From assembly GCF_000688015.1 (NCBI RefSeq), contig NZ_JIAD01000001.1, positions 1,054,001 through 1,118,000 of the forward strand: DNA of 64,000 nucleotides, read 5' to 3'. Source of the DNA: Eubacterium sp. AB3007. Lineage in GTDB: Bacteria; Bacillota; Clostridia; Peptostreptococcales; Anaerovoracaceae. The translations under genes and the position numbers were made by a program. Positions within the stretch are counted from its first letter, which is position 1, and every line of letters begins with the position of its first letter. The notes beneath the pieces are model-generated. The model was not told the DNA's origin and did no database searches. It saw only the letters and a program-made list of their open reading frames with translations. Positions 41,853 through 50,806 of this stretch are shown here, one piece after another.

Positions 41853-43088
41853 CTATCTTCCTTTCTTTTCTTGTCCTTCCTCTTGTCCAGGGTCTGCTGT
41901 AAGCTTCACCTGCACCTTTCCTGTGTGATCATCGACCTGAACGTTCTTGACAGAACTGCTCACCTTCAGAGCGACCTTATGGGTGCCCTCCGCAAGGCCG
42001 CTGACATCGCAGGATGCAGATACACTTGCAGCATCAACACTCTCCAGTGCTTCACTGGTCCCCGTGAGTTTAACGGTGATATCCGTAGAAATGACCTCTG
42101 CCGACAGCCCTTCTCCCACGCCACTGATCCCGATCGCCGCAGGATCCAGTGTTACAGTCTTGTCCCTCAACAGAGACTTCACGCTGACAGTAAGATACAG
42201 CTTCTCCGACTCTCTTGCCACCGTGATCCCCTCCGGGAGCACCGGGATGATCTTGATTTTCTTATCTTCGGTAATGTTGGATATATCCACAGGCTCCGCG
42301 GTGATGGAGTCCATAGTCTCCAGAACAGCGCTGTCTCCTTTTACTACGATGGTTTCCGGTGCTTCCACCGTCCGTTCATATTTCGCGTCCGAATCTCCGT
42401 TCACAGGCACATCCAGTGGAACTTCCTTTGTATAATATAGGATGGAACTGACGATGGCCTGTTTCTGCGAAAGACTCACGTTCTCTACCTTCTTGCCATT
42501 CTTGTCTACCGGGGTCAGGGTACTCTTCACGGAGCTTTCGCTGTCTCCTACCTTGGAAACCTTCACAGTGGCCTGCACATGATCTACACGGCTCACTCTC
42601 CCCTCTACGCCGGCGACTTCCACCTCTTCGGGATCAACTCCCAGCAGGGAAGGCTCCACGCCTTCCTCGGTCTTCCCACGGTATTTCACCTCTACCGACT
42701 TGTTATCTCTCACTCGTTGTTCCACTCGTACGGTAACTTCCGTGATGCTCTGTTGCACCACGTAGGTGTTCCCCGGTACTTTGAGATGGATCTTCAGGTT
42801 GTTCTCTCCCAGCGATGCTTTCGAAACATCTACCGTAGCATCGATGTCCTCAGCATTTACCTTGGAGATCACAGACCGGTTACCAGAGAGCTTAACATTC
42901 AGTTTGGAGGTACTGACACTGGCAACTGCCATGTCCTCATCCTCCAGGATATCGCTGTTGGTGATGGTGATCGGTATCGACTTATATTCCTTGGACACAT
43001 CCGGGTTCTTCTCTCCCACCACGTAGGCCCATAACGCGATGGCAAGGATCAGGGCAAGGATGAGATTGCCTTTTTTACTTTGTAGCAT
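41853..43088 (-). CDS. cdaR: YbbR-domain protein, CdaA regulator
   Basis: 411 residues with one N-terminal membrane helix (about 8-24) and several extracytoplasmic YbbR repeats of about 80 residues (repeating pattern with NLKIHLKVPG, VQATVKVSKVG, VTLDPAAIGISG, HKVALKVSSS). CdaR proteins modulate the diadenylate cyclase CdaA at the membrane. Its start overlaps cdaA by 14 bases. The usual third member, glmM, is absent; ahcY and gltX follow instead. Confidence 0.92.
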   Translation of the reverse strand: MLQSKKGNLILALILAIALWAYVVGEKNPDVSKEYKSIPITITNSDILEDEDMAVASVSTSKLNVKLSGNRSVISKVNAEDIDATVDVSKASLGENNLKIHLKVPGNTYVVQQSITEVTVRVEQRVRDNKSVEVKYRGKTEEGVEPSLLGVDPEEVEVAGVEGRVSRVDHVQATVKVSKVGDSESSVKSTLTPVDKNGKKVENVSLSQKQAIVSSILYYTKEVPLDVPVNGDSDAKYERTVEAPETIVVKGDSAVLETMDSITAEPVDISNITEDKKIKIIPVLPEGITVARESEKLYLTVSVKSLLRDKTVTLDPAAIGISGVGEGLSAEVISTDITVKLTGTSEALESVDAASVSASCDVSGLAEGTHKVALKVSSSVKNVQVDDHTGKVQVKLTADPGQEEGQEKKGR

Positions 43089-43932
43089 GTTTGCCTCTCT
43101 TTCCCAAACGCTTTCCTATCCTGCCGAATGGACCGGAAAGACGTGGCAGATCGTTCATGTAGAGTTCAGTCAACATCTTCTCTACGTTACGCCGCTCCAT
43201 AAAACGGGTGATACGGGCATCCCGCGCAACAGAAATAATGCCGGTCTCCTCGCTGACGATCAACGCGACCGCATCGGAATTTTCCGTGATCCCTATGCCC
43301 GCTCGGTGTCTTGTTCCAAGGCTCTTGTTCAATTCCGGATTCTCTGACAAAGGCAGGACACAACCTGCAGCACAGACCTTGGATCCCCGGATGATGACGG
43401 CACCATCGTGTAGCGGTGACCCTTCATAGAAAAGGTTCCCAAGAAGCTGCGCGGAGATTCTTCCATTGATCAGGGTGCCTTTCTCTATGATATCCTGCAA
43501 GGAGATCTCCCTCTCAAAGATGATCAGCGCACCGGTCTTGGTGGCAGAAAATTGTCCTACCGCCTCTACGATCTCCTGGATAATACTCCTTGCATCGTCC
43601 TCCTCGACTTGCCTGATCATGCCCTTGGTCAGTTTGCTGCGGCCGATGACCTCCAGGCCCCTGCGCAGCTCCGGTTGAAAGATCACGACCAGAGCGAACA
43701 GACCTACCGTAAAGGTCGCACCGAGGAACCAGTGGATCACCTGCAGATCCAGAAAATCCGAGATAAAATAGGTTGCCACCAATACAAGAAGCCCTTTCAG
43801 AAGCTGCTGCGCCCTGGTTTCCTTGATAAACTCCAGGATCTTGTAGATCACAAAGGTGGTGATCAGGATATCCAGAATATCGTTGATCCGAATGTCCGAT
43901 ATGAGATTGGTTATCATTGATTCTATGTTCAT
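43075..43932 (-). CDS. cdaA: Diadenylate cyclase
   Basis: 285 residues: three N-terminal membrane helices (within residues 12-85), then the DAC domain. DGA (176-178) and RHR (208-210) are the catalytic motifs, and LSENPELNKSLGTRHRAGIG is the conserved run. It makes c-di-AMP from two ATP. c-di-AMP controls potassium and osmolyte balance in Gram-positives. First gene of the operon. Confidence 0.96.
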   Translation of the reverse strand: MNIESMITNLISDIRINDILDILITTFVIYKILEFIKETRAQQLLKGLLVLVATYFISDFLDLQVIHWFLGATFTVGLFALVVIFQPELRRGLEVIGRSKLTKGMIRQVEEDDARSIIQEIVEAVGQFSATKTGALIIFEREISLQDIIEKGTLINGRISAQLLGNLFYEGSPLHDGAVIIRGSKVCAAGCVLPLSENPELNKSLGTRHRAGIGITENSDAVALIVSEETGIISVARDARITRFMERRNVEKMLTELYMNDLPRLSGPFGRIGKRLGKRGKHATK

Positions 43933-44042
43933 GCGTTTACCCCTTTTTCAAGTCCAGTATCATTCTACAGGATACGCACTGTTTTTTCAAGACAATGTCC
44001 CGGAAAAAAGCTTTGTAAACTGTGCATCTGCTCCAGCACAAT

Positions 44043-44068
44043 CAAAAGGCGGTTCAGAGTGAACCGCC
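44043..44068 (-). terminator. Terminator of hpf
   Basis: GGCGGTTCA/TGAACCGCC is a perfect 9-bp stem around a 3-base loop; on the minus strand TTTTGATTG follows. It separates hpf from cdaA. Confidence 0.88.
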
Positions 44069-44092
44069 GCGGAATTCTGTATCTTTGGGACA

Positions 44093-44620
44093 TCAATAAG
44101 TGGTCTCCAGGAGGCCGTAATTGCCGTCCTTTCTCTTATATACCACATTGACACTATCTGTCTCCATATCCAGGAATACGAAGAAGTCATGGGAAAGCAT
44201 CTCCATCTCCAAAATCGCCTCATCTACGCTCATAGGAGTGAGCTGGAACTTCTTGCTCCGGACGACTCTGACCTCCTCCACTTCCTCGTCCATCTCTGGC
44301 AGGTATTCGAACTTGAGAGCCTTGTTATCATTGTAACGTTTGCGCAGCTTGCCCTTGAACTTAGACATCTGACTGGAAAGTTTGTCGATAACGATATCGA
44401 TTCCCTCATGAATATCCTGCGTCACCTCTTCAGCTCTGAACACAGCACCCTTGGCATTGATCGTGGCCTCGATCTTGTCCTTGCCTCTTTCCTTGGAGAG
44501 GACGATATTGGCAACGATCTCATCGGAAAAGAACTTGCTGAGTTTGTCGAACTTCTTCTCAACGGTGTCCTGCAGCTTCTGATAGGTGTTGAAATTCTTT
44601 CCTGTGATGTTAACCTTCAT
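44093..44620 (-). CDS. hpf: Ribosome hibernation promoting factor, long form
   Basis: 175 residues from MKVNITGKNF. The N-terminal domain (1-100) is the ribosome-binding part that blocks the decoding site. The C-terminal domain (about 120-175: FQLTPMSVDEAILEMEMLSHDFFVFLD) dimerises and joins two 70S particles into 100S. This is the long Gram-positive form, also called RaiA/YvyD. It lies downstream of the phosphatase gene and the structured RNA at 45.7 kb, on the same strand. Confidence 0.96.
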   Translation of the reverse strand: MKVNITGKNFNTYQKLQDTVEKKFDKLSKFFSDEIVANIVLSKERGKDKIEATINAKGAVFRAEEVTQDIHEGIDIVIDKLSSQMSKFKGKLRKRYNDNKALKFEYLPEMDEEVEEVRVVRSKKFQLTPMSVDEAILEMEMLSHDFFVFLDMETDSVNVVYKRKDGNYGLLETTY

Positions 44621-44737
44621 AATGTGACCTCCATTTCCGGTCCCGGCCAATCCGGGATCGCTTTTTATCATTGTACCATATCATGCAGATATTTACAATT
44701 GACTTCATGAAAGCCACAAGAAAAATCTGGTTTCGGT

Positions 44738-45613
44738 CTATTCCAGATAGATCGCCTTCAACTGCTTCAGATCCTTATCATTCAGGCCATAGGCTTTCCG
44801 GAAAAACTTCCGGTAGGAACCGTATTTCTTCTTCATCTTGCGGAGTGCGTAACGAAGATCCGCCTCTGAAACGCCCCGGCTGTATTTGCCATATGTGCCT
44901 GCCCCGTATTTCGTGTAGACGTTGTTGGTCAGGCAGTAATCTCTGATTGCCGTCTTCTCATCCACACCGAGGGCGATCAGGGTCATGCAGGAGGCAATGC
45001 CTGTTCTGTCTTTGCCTGCGATACAGTGCACCAGTAAAGGGTCCCCCTGCCTGTTTTTCAGCAAGTGCCGGAAATAGGCACGATAAGCCTTCCTGGAGGC
45101 CTTGCTGTTAACAAGGTTGGTGGTGTTCTTCCTGACCACCTTGCGGCGGCTCCCGGCAAAAGTCCCGTAGAACCTGGCAGATTCCGCGCTCTTCCCCAGA
45201 GTGGTGAACCGGGCATTCCGCTTGATGGCCTTCTGATCCGCAAGCTTCCGCTCCTGCTTGATAGGTATATGCACAAAGACTGCCCCAGGGACCTTCCGAT
45301 CCGGACAATACTTCCGATCCGCCACATACCGCAGATCCAGGATCTTGCGTATCCCCATCTGTTCCGACATGCGTCTGATATCCGTATCCGAGGCGTAGGT
45401 CAGTTCCCCGCTTCGATACAGCACGCCACTGCGGACCCTCTTCCCACTGCTGGTCCGGTATCCTCCCATATCGCGAAAATTGAACACGCGATCCATCTTC
45501 ACCTCATGATCAGACAGGCGAACGGGATTGGACACCGCAAAAACTGCGCCCACATCCATAGATACGAGCACAGCGATCATGATCAATAACAGAAGCATTC
45601 TGATTCTTCTCAT
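44738..45613 (-). CDS. Secreted tyrosine/dual-specificity phosphatase
   Basis: 291 residues from MRRIRMLLLL, chosen because GAGGAA lies just upstream. The signal peptide is within residues 1-27 (AVFA end). NFRDMGGYRT opens the domain, and the active-site loop HCIAGKDRTG has the catalytic Cys and Arg. This is the Y_phosphatase3 (LipA/IphP-like) family, known to cut phosphotyrosine and sometimes phosphoinositides. Extracytoplasmic location implies a wall, host-derived or organic-phosphate substrate. It is preceded by the structured RNA and its promoter. Confidence 0.88.
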   Translation of the reverse strand: MRRIRMLLLLIMIAVLVSMDVGAVFAVSNPVRLSDHEVKMDRVFNFRDMGGYRTSSGKRVRSGVLYRSGELTYASDTDIRRMSEQMGIRKILDLRYVADRKYCPDRKVPGAVFVHIPIKQERKLADQKAIKRNARFTTLGKSAESARFYGTFAGSRRKVVRKNTTNLVNSKASRKAYRAYFRHLLKNRQGDPLLVHCIAGKDRTGIASCMTLIALGVDEKTAIRDYCLTNNVYTKYGAGTYGKYSRGVSEADLRYALRKMKKKYGSYRKFFRKAYGLNDKDLKQLKAIYLE

Positions 45614-45659
45614 AAGATTCCTCATCTGTATTATGTTGCCCCATCGATGATCGATGGAG

Positions 45660-45836
45660 TACATCGACGGCCGGGCTGACCTGGTCTTTGCCCCCACACT
45701 TGCCTTGACCGGGATTTTCCCGAGGACTTACATCTAGAGCGCGCCATGATCACCGCGGCCTCTTGCTCACGGCTTACGTGGATCCCTTTGCCCGCGCCTG
45801 GCCTGGATTTTCAACCACAGACCCCGGCCGTCACTG
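45660..45836 (-). ncRNA. Large structured RNA, raiA-motif-like candidate
   Basis: About 170 bases on the minus strand, closed by a long stem: GGCCGGG (45829-45823) with CCCGGCC (45675-45669), extended inward by GGTCT/AGACC. Inside are the hairpins CACG-TAAGC-CGTG (45780-45768), AGAG-CGCG/CGCG-CTCT around GTGATCATGG, and CGGGA-AAA-TCCCG, joined by unpaired runs such as GGGCAAAG occurring twice. It has its own near-consensus promoter. No open frame fits. Size, stand-alone promoter and position upstream of hpf/raiA recall the raiA-motif noncoding RNA of Clostridia. I cannot check the consensus here, so identity is inference. A leader for the phosphatase gene is the alternative. Confidence 0.7.
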
Positions 45837-45839
45837 GTT

Positions 45840-45868
45840 ATTATAGCAAGGCGGGGCCGGAAAATCAA
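45840..45868 (-). promoter_or_regulatory. Promoter of the structured RNA
   Basis: On the minus strand TTGATT (45868-45863) and a perfect TATAAT (45845-45840) are 17 bp apart, ending right where the closing stem of the RNA begins. Confidence 0.85.
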
Positions 45869-45872
45869 CCGC

Positions 45873-47441
45873 TTACTGTCCGGAAGACCAGGGGATGGAG
45901 GGAACGATCAGAGCATCCAGATCCAGAGACTCGGTCTTCTTGGCCACCAGATTGGAATCCTCGTTGATATGTGCGTACCCGGAAATGCCGATGCCTTTGC
46001 TGCGGCAGTCCTTCACCACGTTCTTTGTGATCTTTCCGTAGTATGTGGGCATGTTGTCGAATCTCAACTTGACACACGCCTTGGCGTAGGAGGTGGTGTT
46101 CCCGGAAAGCTCCGCACAGACCAGGTTCAGTTTCACCCTGGACAGGCGTGAATAGTTCTTCTTGCTGTCCCGGAAGTTGCGGAGGGAAGCGGGGTCCATG
46201 GCTTCCACCTCATAGCGTTCTGGATGCGCCACCTTATTCAGCCGCTTCGCCAGCTCGTCCGTTTGCTTTCTGGTCCAGGGTTTCCCAGGGTTGGACTTCA
46301 TCTCGATCTGCCCTTTGCCCTTGTACTTATCCGTAATGGCGATAGCATCCTCCATTCGCATCATCCTCTGGTTGTATTTCTTGGCATTCTTTCCCTTGGT
46401 TACCTTCAACTTCAGGATCTTGGCCGCCGTAGTCCCAGTGATCAAACCCTTGGTGGAGGTCATATCCTTCAGCTGGTTGTCATGGCTGACGATGAACTCA
46501 AAATTCCCCTTGCTGTCTGGCTTGCTGGGCCACAAGTCGAAATTGGTTCCGACGAACCCTGCCTGCATCCCCTTGGTCAGCGCTACCCTGGAGTTCTCCG
46601 GGAAGTTGTTGGCAAGCCCTCGGTGCGCAAAGAACTGGTTGTCGTGCTTGCCGATCTTATACGGAAGAACCTTGACGGCACACTTGTATTTCTTTCCCTT
46701 GACCTTGATCTTGATGGTGGCGCTCCCTGGCGCGAGCAGGGTCACCTTCCATTTGTTTTTTCCGGTCTTCTTCACAGCGATGATCTTCTTCTTCGCCTTC
46801 TTTAGCTTGACCAGCTTCCCCTTCTTGCTTCCGGTCAGCACCAGTTGAAAACTCTGTCCTCTGGTAGCGCGGATACTGCTGTAGTTGAGTTTCGGTCCCT
46901 TCTTGGTAGCGTTCACCACCAGCTTACCCGGTGCACTCAGTGTAGTGACTCTGGTACCGGCGTTCCAGGGAGATGGGTCTGCCTCTGCAGATCTCGGAGT
47001 CCTGCTCTGTACCGTATAGGTGGTTCCCGGCTTCAAATCCAGAAACGCGATGGTGGTTGCCCCATTTCCGGCCTTCCGTATGGTCTTTCCTCCATCGATG
47101 GTGTACTCGATGCCAGCCTCTGCTCGGATCACCACGCTGGTCCTGCTCCTGTGGAGCACGTTCGGAAGCACGGTCGGCACATCCTGCACTTTCCCCTGCA
47201 TGGTGACCGGCGCCTCCGGTGTATCGGACTCCTTCGGTGTCTCCTGCTGCGGCTCCTGTTCAATCCCAGAAGGTTCCTCTTGAGGATCGTTTGCATCCTC
47301 CTGCCCCCCTACTGTTTCCGGCGGGGTTGCCGCGGTCTCCTCTCCAAACGCAAAGCCTGCCTCCATCGGCCACAATGCGATCACCAGCGCAAGGGCCATG
47401 ATCGCCACAAGTACTCTTTTCATTATCATGCTTCTCATCAT
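45873..47441 (-). CDS. Secreted GDPD-family protein with Ig-like domain (paralogue 1)
   Basis: 522 residues; the first of several close ATG codons after GGAGAAG is taken. Signal peptide (about 1-32), acidic Pro/Glu linker, a fibronectin-like segment (about 85-165), a lysine-rich Big-2-like domain (GSATIKIKVKGKKYKCAVKVLPY), then a glycerophosphodiesterase barrel. HRG, NFPENS, VSHDN and GQIEMK match the family. The metal-binding Glu of the ExD pair is replaced (GTNFDLWPS), while the Asp is kept. Substrate specificity or activity may be altered. It forms an operon with two more secreted proteins upstream. Confidence 0.82.
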   Translation of the reverse strand: MMRSMIMKRVLVAIMALALVIALWPMEAGFAFGEETAATPPETVGGQEDANDPQEEPSGIEQEPQQETPKESDTPEAPVTMQGKVQDVPTVLPNVLHRSRTSVVIRAEAGIEYTIDGGKTIRKAGNGATTIAFLDLKPGTTYTVQSRTPRSAEADPSPWNAGTRVTTLSAPGKLVVNATKKGPKLNYSSIRATRGQSFQLVLTGSKKGKLVKLKKAKKKIIAVKKTGKNKWKVTLLAPGSATIKIKVKGKKYKCAVKVLPYKIGKHDNQFFAHRGLANNFPENSRVALTKGMQAGFVGTNFDLWPSKPDSKGNFEFIVSHDNQLKDMTSTKGLITGTTAAKILKLKVTKGKNAKKYNQRMMRMEDAIAITDKYKGKGQIEMKSNPGKPWTRKQTDELAKRLNKVAHPERYEVEAMDPASLRNFRDSKKNYSRLSRVKLNLVCAELSGNTTSYAKACVKLRFDNMPTYYGKITKNVVKDCRSKGIGISGYAHINEDSNLVAKKTESLDLDALIVPSIPWSSGQ

Positions 47442-47457
47442 TCTGCTTCTCCACTCG

Positions 47458-48588
47458 TTATGCCCATGGAATGTCCGACACACAGATCCAATCCAGTCGG
47501 AACATTTCTAGGTCCTTTGCCGTCTTGTTTGCGTCGCTGTGCATTCCAGCGTACGCGCCGATGCCGATATTCTCCTCCCGGCAACGGTCCACTACCTGCT
47601 GGTTGACGATTCTGCTGTTGATATGGATGTTATCGAACCCGCTGGTTTTGGCCCTCTCGATCTTTCCCATGGCATCCATGGCCTTCTGGACCACCAGATT
47701 CAACTCCAGATCCAACCCCACCTTCGCCTGGCTCTCTGCGAACCGTGTCAGCGTTCCCTCGTCCACAGCTTCGATCTGCCAGGTGGCAGGAACCTTGCGG
47801 GATTTCAGCGCTGCGGCCAGTCTGTCCGTCTGAACAGAGGTCCAGTTCCCTTTCATCTCGATTTGAGCGATCCCGCCGTATTTCTTTGTGAGGTCTACTG
47901 CGTCAGCCAGCAGAATCATCTTCTGCCTGGATTTCCTGGCACCGCGCCCCTTCGTGATCTTCGTCCTGCGAATGTCCTGCGCCAGTGTCTCTCTGATGAG
48001 CCCTTTCCGAGACGTCATCTTCTTTAGAGAATCATCGTGAGACACCGCAAAGTCAAATCGGCCGCTGCTGTCTGGCCTGGTGGGGATCAGATCAAAAGCG
48101 ACACCTCTGAACCCGACCTTCATCGCCTTCTTCAGCGCGATGGCTGAGTTCTCCGGATACTTCTCTGCGTATCCTCTGTGTCCGATAAACACCTGGCTGC
48201 GTTTTCCGATCCTGTACGGCAGCACCTGCACCTTGCACCGGTATTTCTTTCCCTTGTGTTTTTTTACACGCAGGGTGGTCTTTCCGGGCTTCAGACAGGT
48301 GACCTGCCACCGGTTCTTTCCGATCTTGCCGATCCGGACGATTCCCTTCCTGGAGGCTATGAGCTTTCCGGCCTTCCCTTTCAGGGCGATCTGGAAGCTA
48401 AGATCCCTGGTGGCAGTGACGCTGCGATAGCTGAGCCTGGCCCCTTGCTTTGTGCGAAAGACCGGCGCCGCCGACGCTCCGTGCACAAAGCCTCCCTCCA
48501 GGAAGCCAAACATACTGACAACCATCACAACAGCGATGACGATGGCGATGTTTTTCCTGACTTGTTTCTCCATATGCTCCTTTCTCAT
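47458..48588 (-). CDS. Secreted GDPD-family protein with Ig-like domain (paralogue 2)
   Basis: 376 residues. Start overlaps the upstream stop (ATGA) and has AGGTGA 7 bases before it. Signal peptide, then the same lysine-rich beta domain as paralogue 1 (KTTLRVKKHKGKKYRCKVQVLPYR region), then the GDPD barrel with GHRGYAEKYPENS, VSHDD and AQIEMKG. The Glu of ExD is again lost (GVAFDLIPT). The pair arose by duplication; the shorter copy lacks the fibronectin-like part. Confidence 0.82.
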   Translation of the reverse strand: MRKEHMEKQVRKNIAIVIAVVMVVSMFGFLEGGFVHGASAAPVFRTKQGARLSYRSVTATRDLSFQIALKGKAGKLIASRKGIVRIGKIGKNRWQVTCLKPGKTTLRVKKHKGKKYRCKVQVLPYRIGKRSQVFIGHRGYAEKYPENSAIALKKAMKVGFRGVAFDLIPTRPDSSGRFDFAVSHDDSLKKMTSRKGLIRETLAQDIRRTKITKGRGARKSRQKMILLADAVDLTKKYGGIAQIEMKGNWTSVQTDRLAAALKSRKVPATWQIEAVDEGTLTRFAESQAKVGLDLELNLVVQKAMDAMGKIERAKTSGFDNIHINSRIVNQQVVDRCREENIGIGAYAGMHSDANKTAKDLEMFRLDWICVSDIPWA

Positions 48589-49973
48589 GGCAACGTCACC
48601 TGAAATACATATGTTTTCCGATACTTACTGTAGATGGGTTGCACGGATTTTCGTTTGGTTTTCTTTCTCTTCTTGTTGGCCTTCTGGATCTTCTTGATCT
48701 TCTTGCGATCCTTTTTGCTGAGCTCTGACTTGACGTGGACGGTCCCGTAGAGCTTGTTCCCTACATGAAAGACGGACTCCAGTTCTCCGGTCAGTCCCAG
48801 CTGAATATCCTGCAATCTATGCCCCTCCCGGTCGAATAAGGTAACCGTGTTCTTGGTGGAGGTCTGATATCTAGACTGAGACAGGAGAATATAGTCGCCC
48901 TCCATCTCGATCCCCTGGATGTAGGTCGCCGGATTATGGTTCAGAACAAAACGTTTGGTGGCCACGAACCGGTTGTTCAGCACATACATATACCCGTTGT
49001 AATCTCTGGCCCGGATATAGTAGAGGTCGTTCTTGCTGTCATACCCCAGGGCGTTGAATCCCTCTGGTGTGTCCCGGAACCGGGCGGTATTCACGTGCAC
49101 CGTCCTCAGCACTTTCAGGGACCCCGGGTCGATGATCCGGAGGTTTGGATCTTTCTTCTTGTCTCCGGTAGCGATGAGCTTTCTGATGCGCTTGTTGTAG
49201 ACGATGCTGTTCGCATGACCGATCCGCAGAGATTTCGACACCTTCAGGAGTTTTTTGTCTGCCAGCCGTATTTTGGCGATACGGATCTCAACGGTCTTGT
49301 TCCCCTGCTTATCTCTGCACCTGTACTCAAAGCACATATAGAGATACTTGCCATCAGAGCAACTCCCCTCGCCGATATCATGGTTCAGCAACTTCTTCCC
49401 GGCTTCCTTTCGGATATCCAGCAGCTTGCCTCCCTTTTTCAGAAAGCTGACCCTGCCTTTGGCCGATCGCTGCATCCACGAAGTGGTCCAATGCCCAGAA
49501 TAAACAGGCCCCTTCTCCGTCCGGCAGACCGCACGCACCCGAACACACCAGGTGGCAGGCTCCTGAACCTGGAGATGGATGCCTCCGGCACCAGCCTTAA
49601 CATTGATGGTCCTGGCACCCCTCCAGAGCGCACTCCTGGCATACTGCACCTGGTATTCTTCGGCAAAAGGTACCTCCTCCCACTGCAGGAAGAGGTCCTT
49701 CCCTGTTCGCTGCACCCTGGTGAGTTTCACGCCAGCCAGTACAGATGGGATCTCTTCCTCCACTGGGATCTCTTCTTCCGCCTCTTCAGGAACTATCTCT
49801 TCGGAGGCCTCTACTACCGGCTCCTCCGTATCCTGTATCTGCTCTGCAGCAGTCTCCCCCAAAGGCGCCTGCGGCTGTGCCTCTTCCGCCCAACATGCTC
49901 CAGGGAGCAGAAATACCCCTGCGATCAGCACTGCCAAAACCATATACTTTCTGTTTTCTGACATTCTTCCCAT
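48585..49973 (-). CDS. Secreted protein, fibronectin-like plus propeller-like repeats
   Basis: 462 residues. Signal peptide ends near CWAEE, followed by a Glu-rich acidic linker (about 35-75) and a fibronectin-III-like domain (80-165). Residues 190-450 carry repeated short blocks such as KYLYMCFEYR, RIAKIRLADKKLLKVSKSL, LRIIDPGSLKVLRTVHV and DLYYIRARDYNGYMYVLNN, spaced like the blades of a beta-propeller. The C-terminus is strongly basic. There is no anchor motif. I do not recognise the family. It heads the three-gene secreted operon and follows the two-component genes by about 35 bases. Confidence 0.72.
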   Translation of the reverse strand: MGRMSENRKYMVLAVLIAGVFLLPGACWAEEAQPQAPLGETAAEQIQDTEEPVVEASEEIVPEEAEEEIPVEEEIPSVLAGVKLTRVQRTGKDLFLQWEEVPFAEEYQVQYARSALWRGARTINVKAGAGGIHLQVQEPATWCVRVRAVCRTEKGPVYSGHWTTSWMQRSAKGRVSFLKKGGKLLDIRKEAGKKLLNHDIGEGSCSDGKYLYMCFEYRCRDKQGNKTVEIRIAKIRLADKKLLKVSKSLRIGHANSIVYNKRIRKLIATGDKKKDPNLRIIDPGSLKVLRTVHVNTARFRDTPEGFNALGYDSKNDLYYIRARDYNGYMYVLNNRFVATKRFVLNHNPATYIQGIEMEGDYILLSQSRYQTSTKNTVTLFDREGHRLQDIQLGLTGELESVFHVGNKLYGTVHVKSELSKKDRKKIKKIQKANKKRKKTKRKSVQPIYSKYRKTYVFQVTLP

Positions 49974-50008
49974 AAATACTATTCTAACACCCTTAAATTA
50001 TAAGCCGA

Positions 50009-50806
50009 TTAAACAATATCGTATTCCTCCTGAAGGATGTTGGACAGGATCGTCTCGCCCCACGAGTATTCCGAAAGGAACTCCCCGGCAAACTGATCTC
50101 TAAGTTCCATGTTCTTCAGTTTCCAGGAATAGTAATCGCAATCGAACATATCCGTGTTGACCATCTGTCCTCGTGCGGTGGAGATCAGCAAACCACCCAA
50201 TCCGGCACTTCTTAGAGAGGACCGGAGCCTGCGCAGGGCATTGTAGTAGACGGTCATGTTCTCATTGCTATACGGCCTGTTCTCCCATATGATGCTGTAG
50301 ATCTCCTCATTACTGATCTCTTTCCCCTGCCTGGTAACGATCAGCGCCAGGATCTCCTTTGCCTTTCCTGTAAGGTTGATCGGAATGTTGTTCTTCCTGA
50401 CGGTGAACCTTCCAAACGTCTGGATATAGACGTCTTTGTTTTGTCTGGTGGCGAGGATCCTGATCTTCTCCATCATCAGCTTCAGGGTCTCCCTGGTGTA
50501 CGGCTTTATGAGATAGTAGTCCCCGCCGATCTCGTTGGAATCCCGGATGTACTCATCGTAAGCCGTTATGAATACAATAATAACATTACGCCTTATCTCT
50601 CTCAATTTCTGAGCGAGGGTGATCCCATCCATGATCGGCATCTCAATATCCAGAAACGCTACGCTTACCGGATCCTTCTCCATGTAGGCAAGCGCCGCTC
50701 TGGCATCTTCGAATTTCCCGACCAGGTTGAGATCATCGATCCCCTCTGTCAGTCTTTCAAACTTCCGCATCATCAGCAGTTCGTCATCAACGATAATCGC
50801 TTTCAT
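50009..50806 (-). CDS. Response regulator with winged-helix/SARP-type output
   Basis: 265 residues. The receiver has all key residues: Asp7-Asp8, phospho-acceptor Asp53, Thr81 and Lys101. Residues about 130-230 form a winged-helix domain that starts IQTFGRFTVRKNNIPI, as in SARP-like regulators, and a short tail follows. This differs from the LytTR output that usually partners LytS/YesM-type kinases. It overlaps the kinase gene by 20 bases, and its likely targets are the secreted operon just downstream and the adhesin. Confidence 0.85.
   Translation of the reverse strand: MKAIIVDDELLMMRKFERLTEGIDDLNLVGKFEDARAALAYMEKDPVSVAFLDIEMPIMDGITLAQKLREIRRNVIIVFITAYDEYIRDSNEIGGDYYLIKPYTRETLKLMMEKIRILATRQNKDVYIQTFGRFTVRKNNIPINLTGKAKEILALIVTRQGKEISNEEIYSIIWENRPYSNENMTVYYNALRRLRSSLRSAGLGGLLISTARGQMVNTDMFDCDYYSWKLKNMELRDQFAGEFLSEYSWGETILSNILQEEYDIV

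Noticed and set aside
45660..45836. c-di-GMP-I, c-di-AMP (ydaO) or cobalamin riboswitch
   Set aside because: GGGCAAAG is suggestive, but the conserved cores of these classes are not found in the right order, and no expression platform with a terminator precedes the phosphatase gene.
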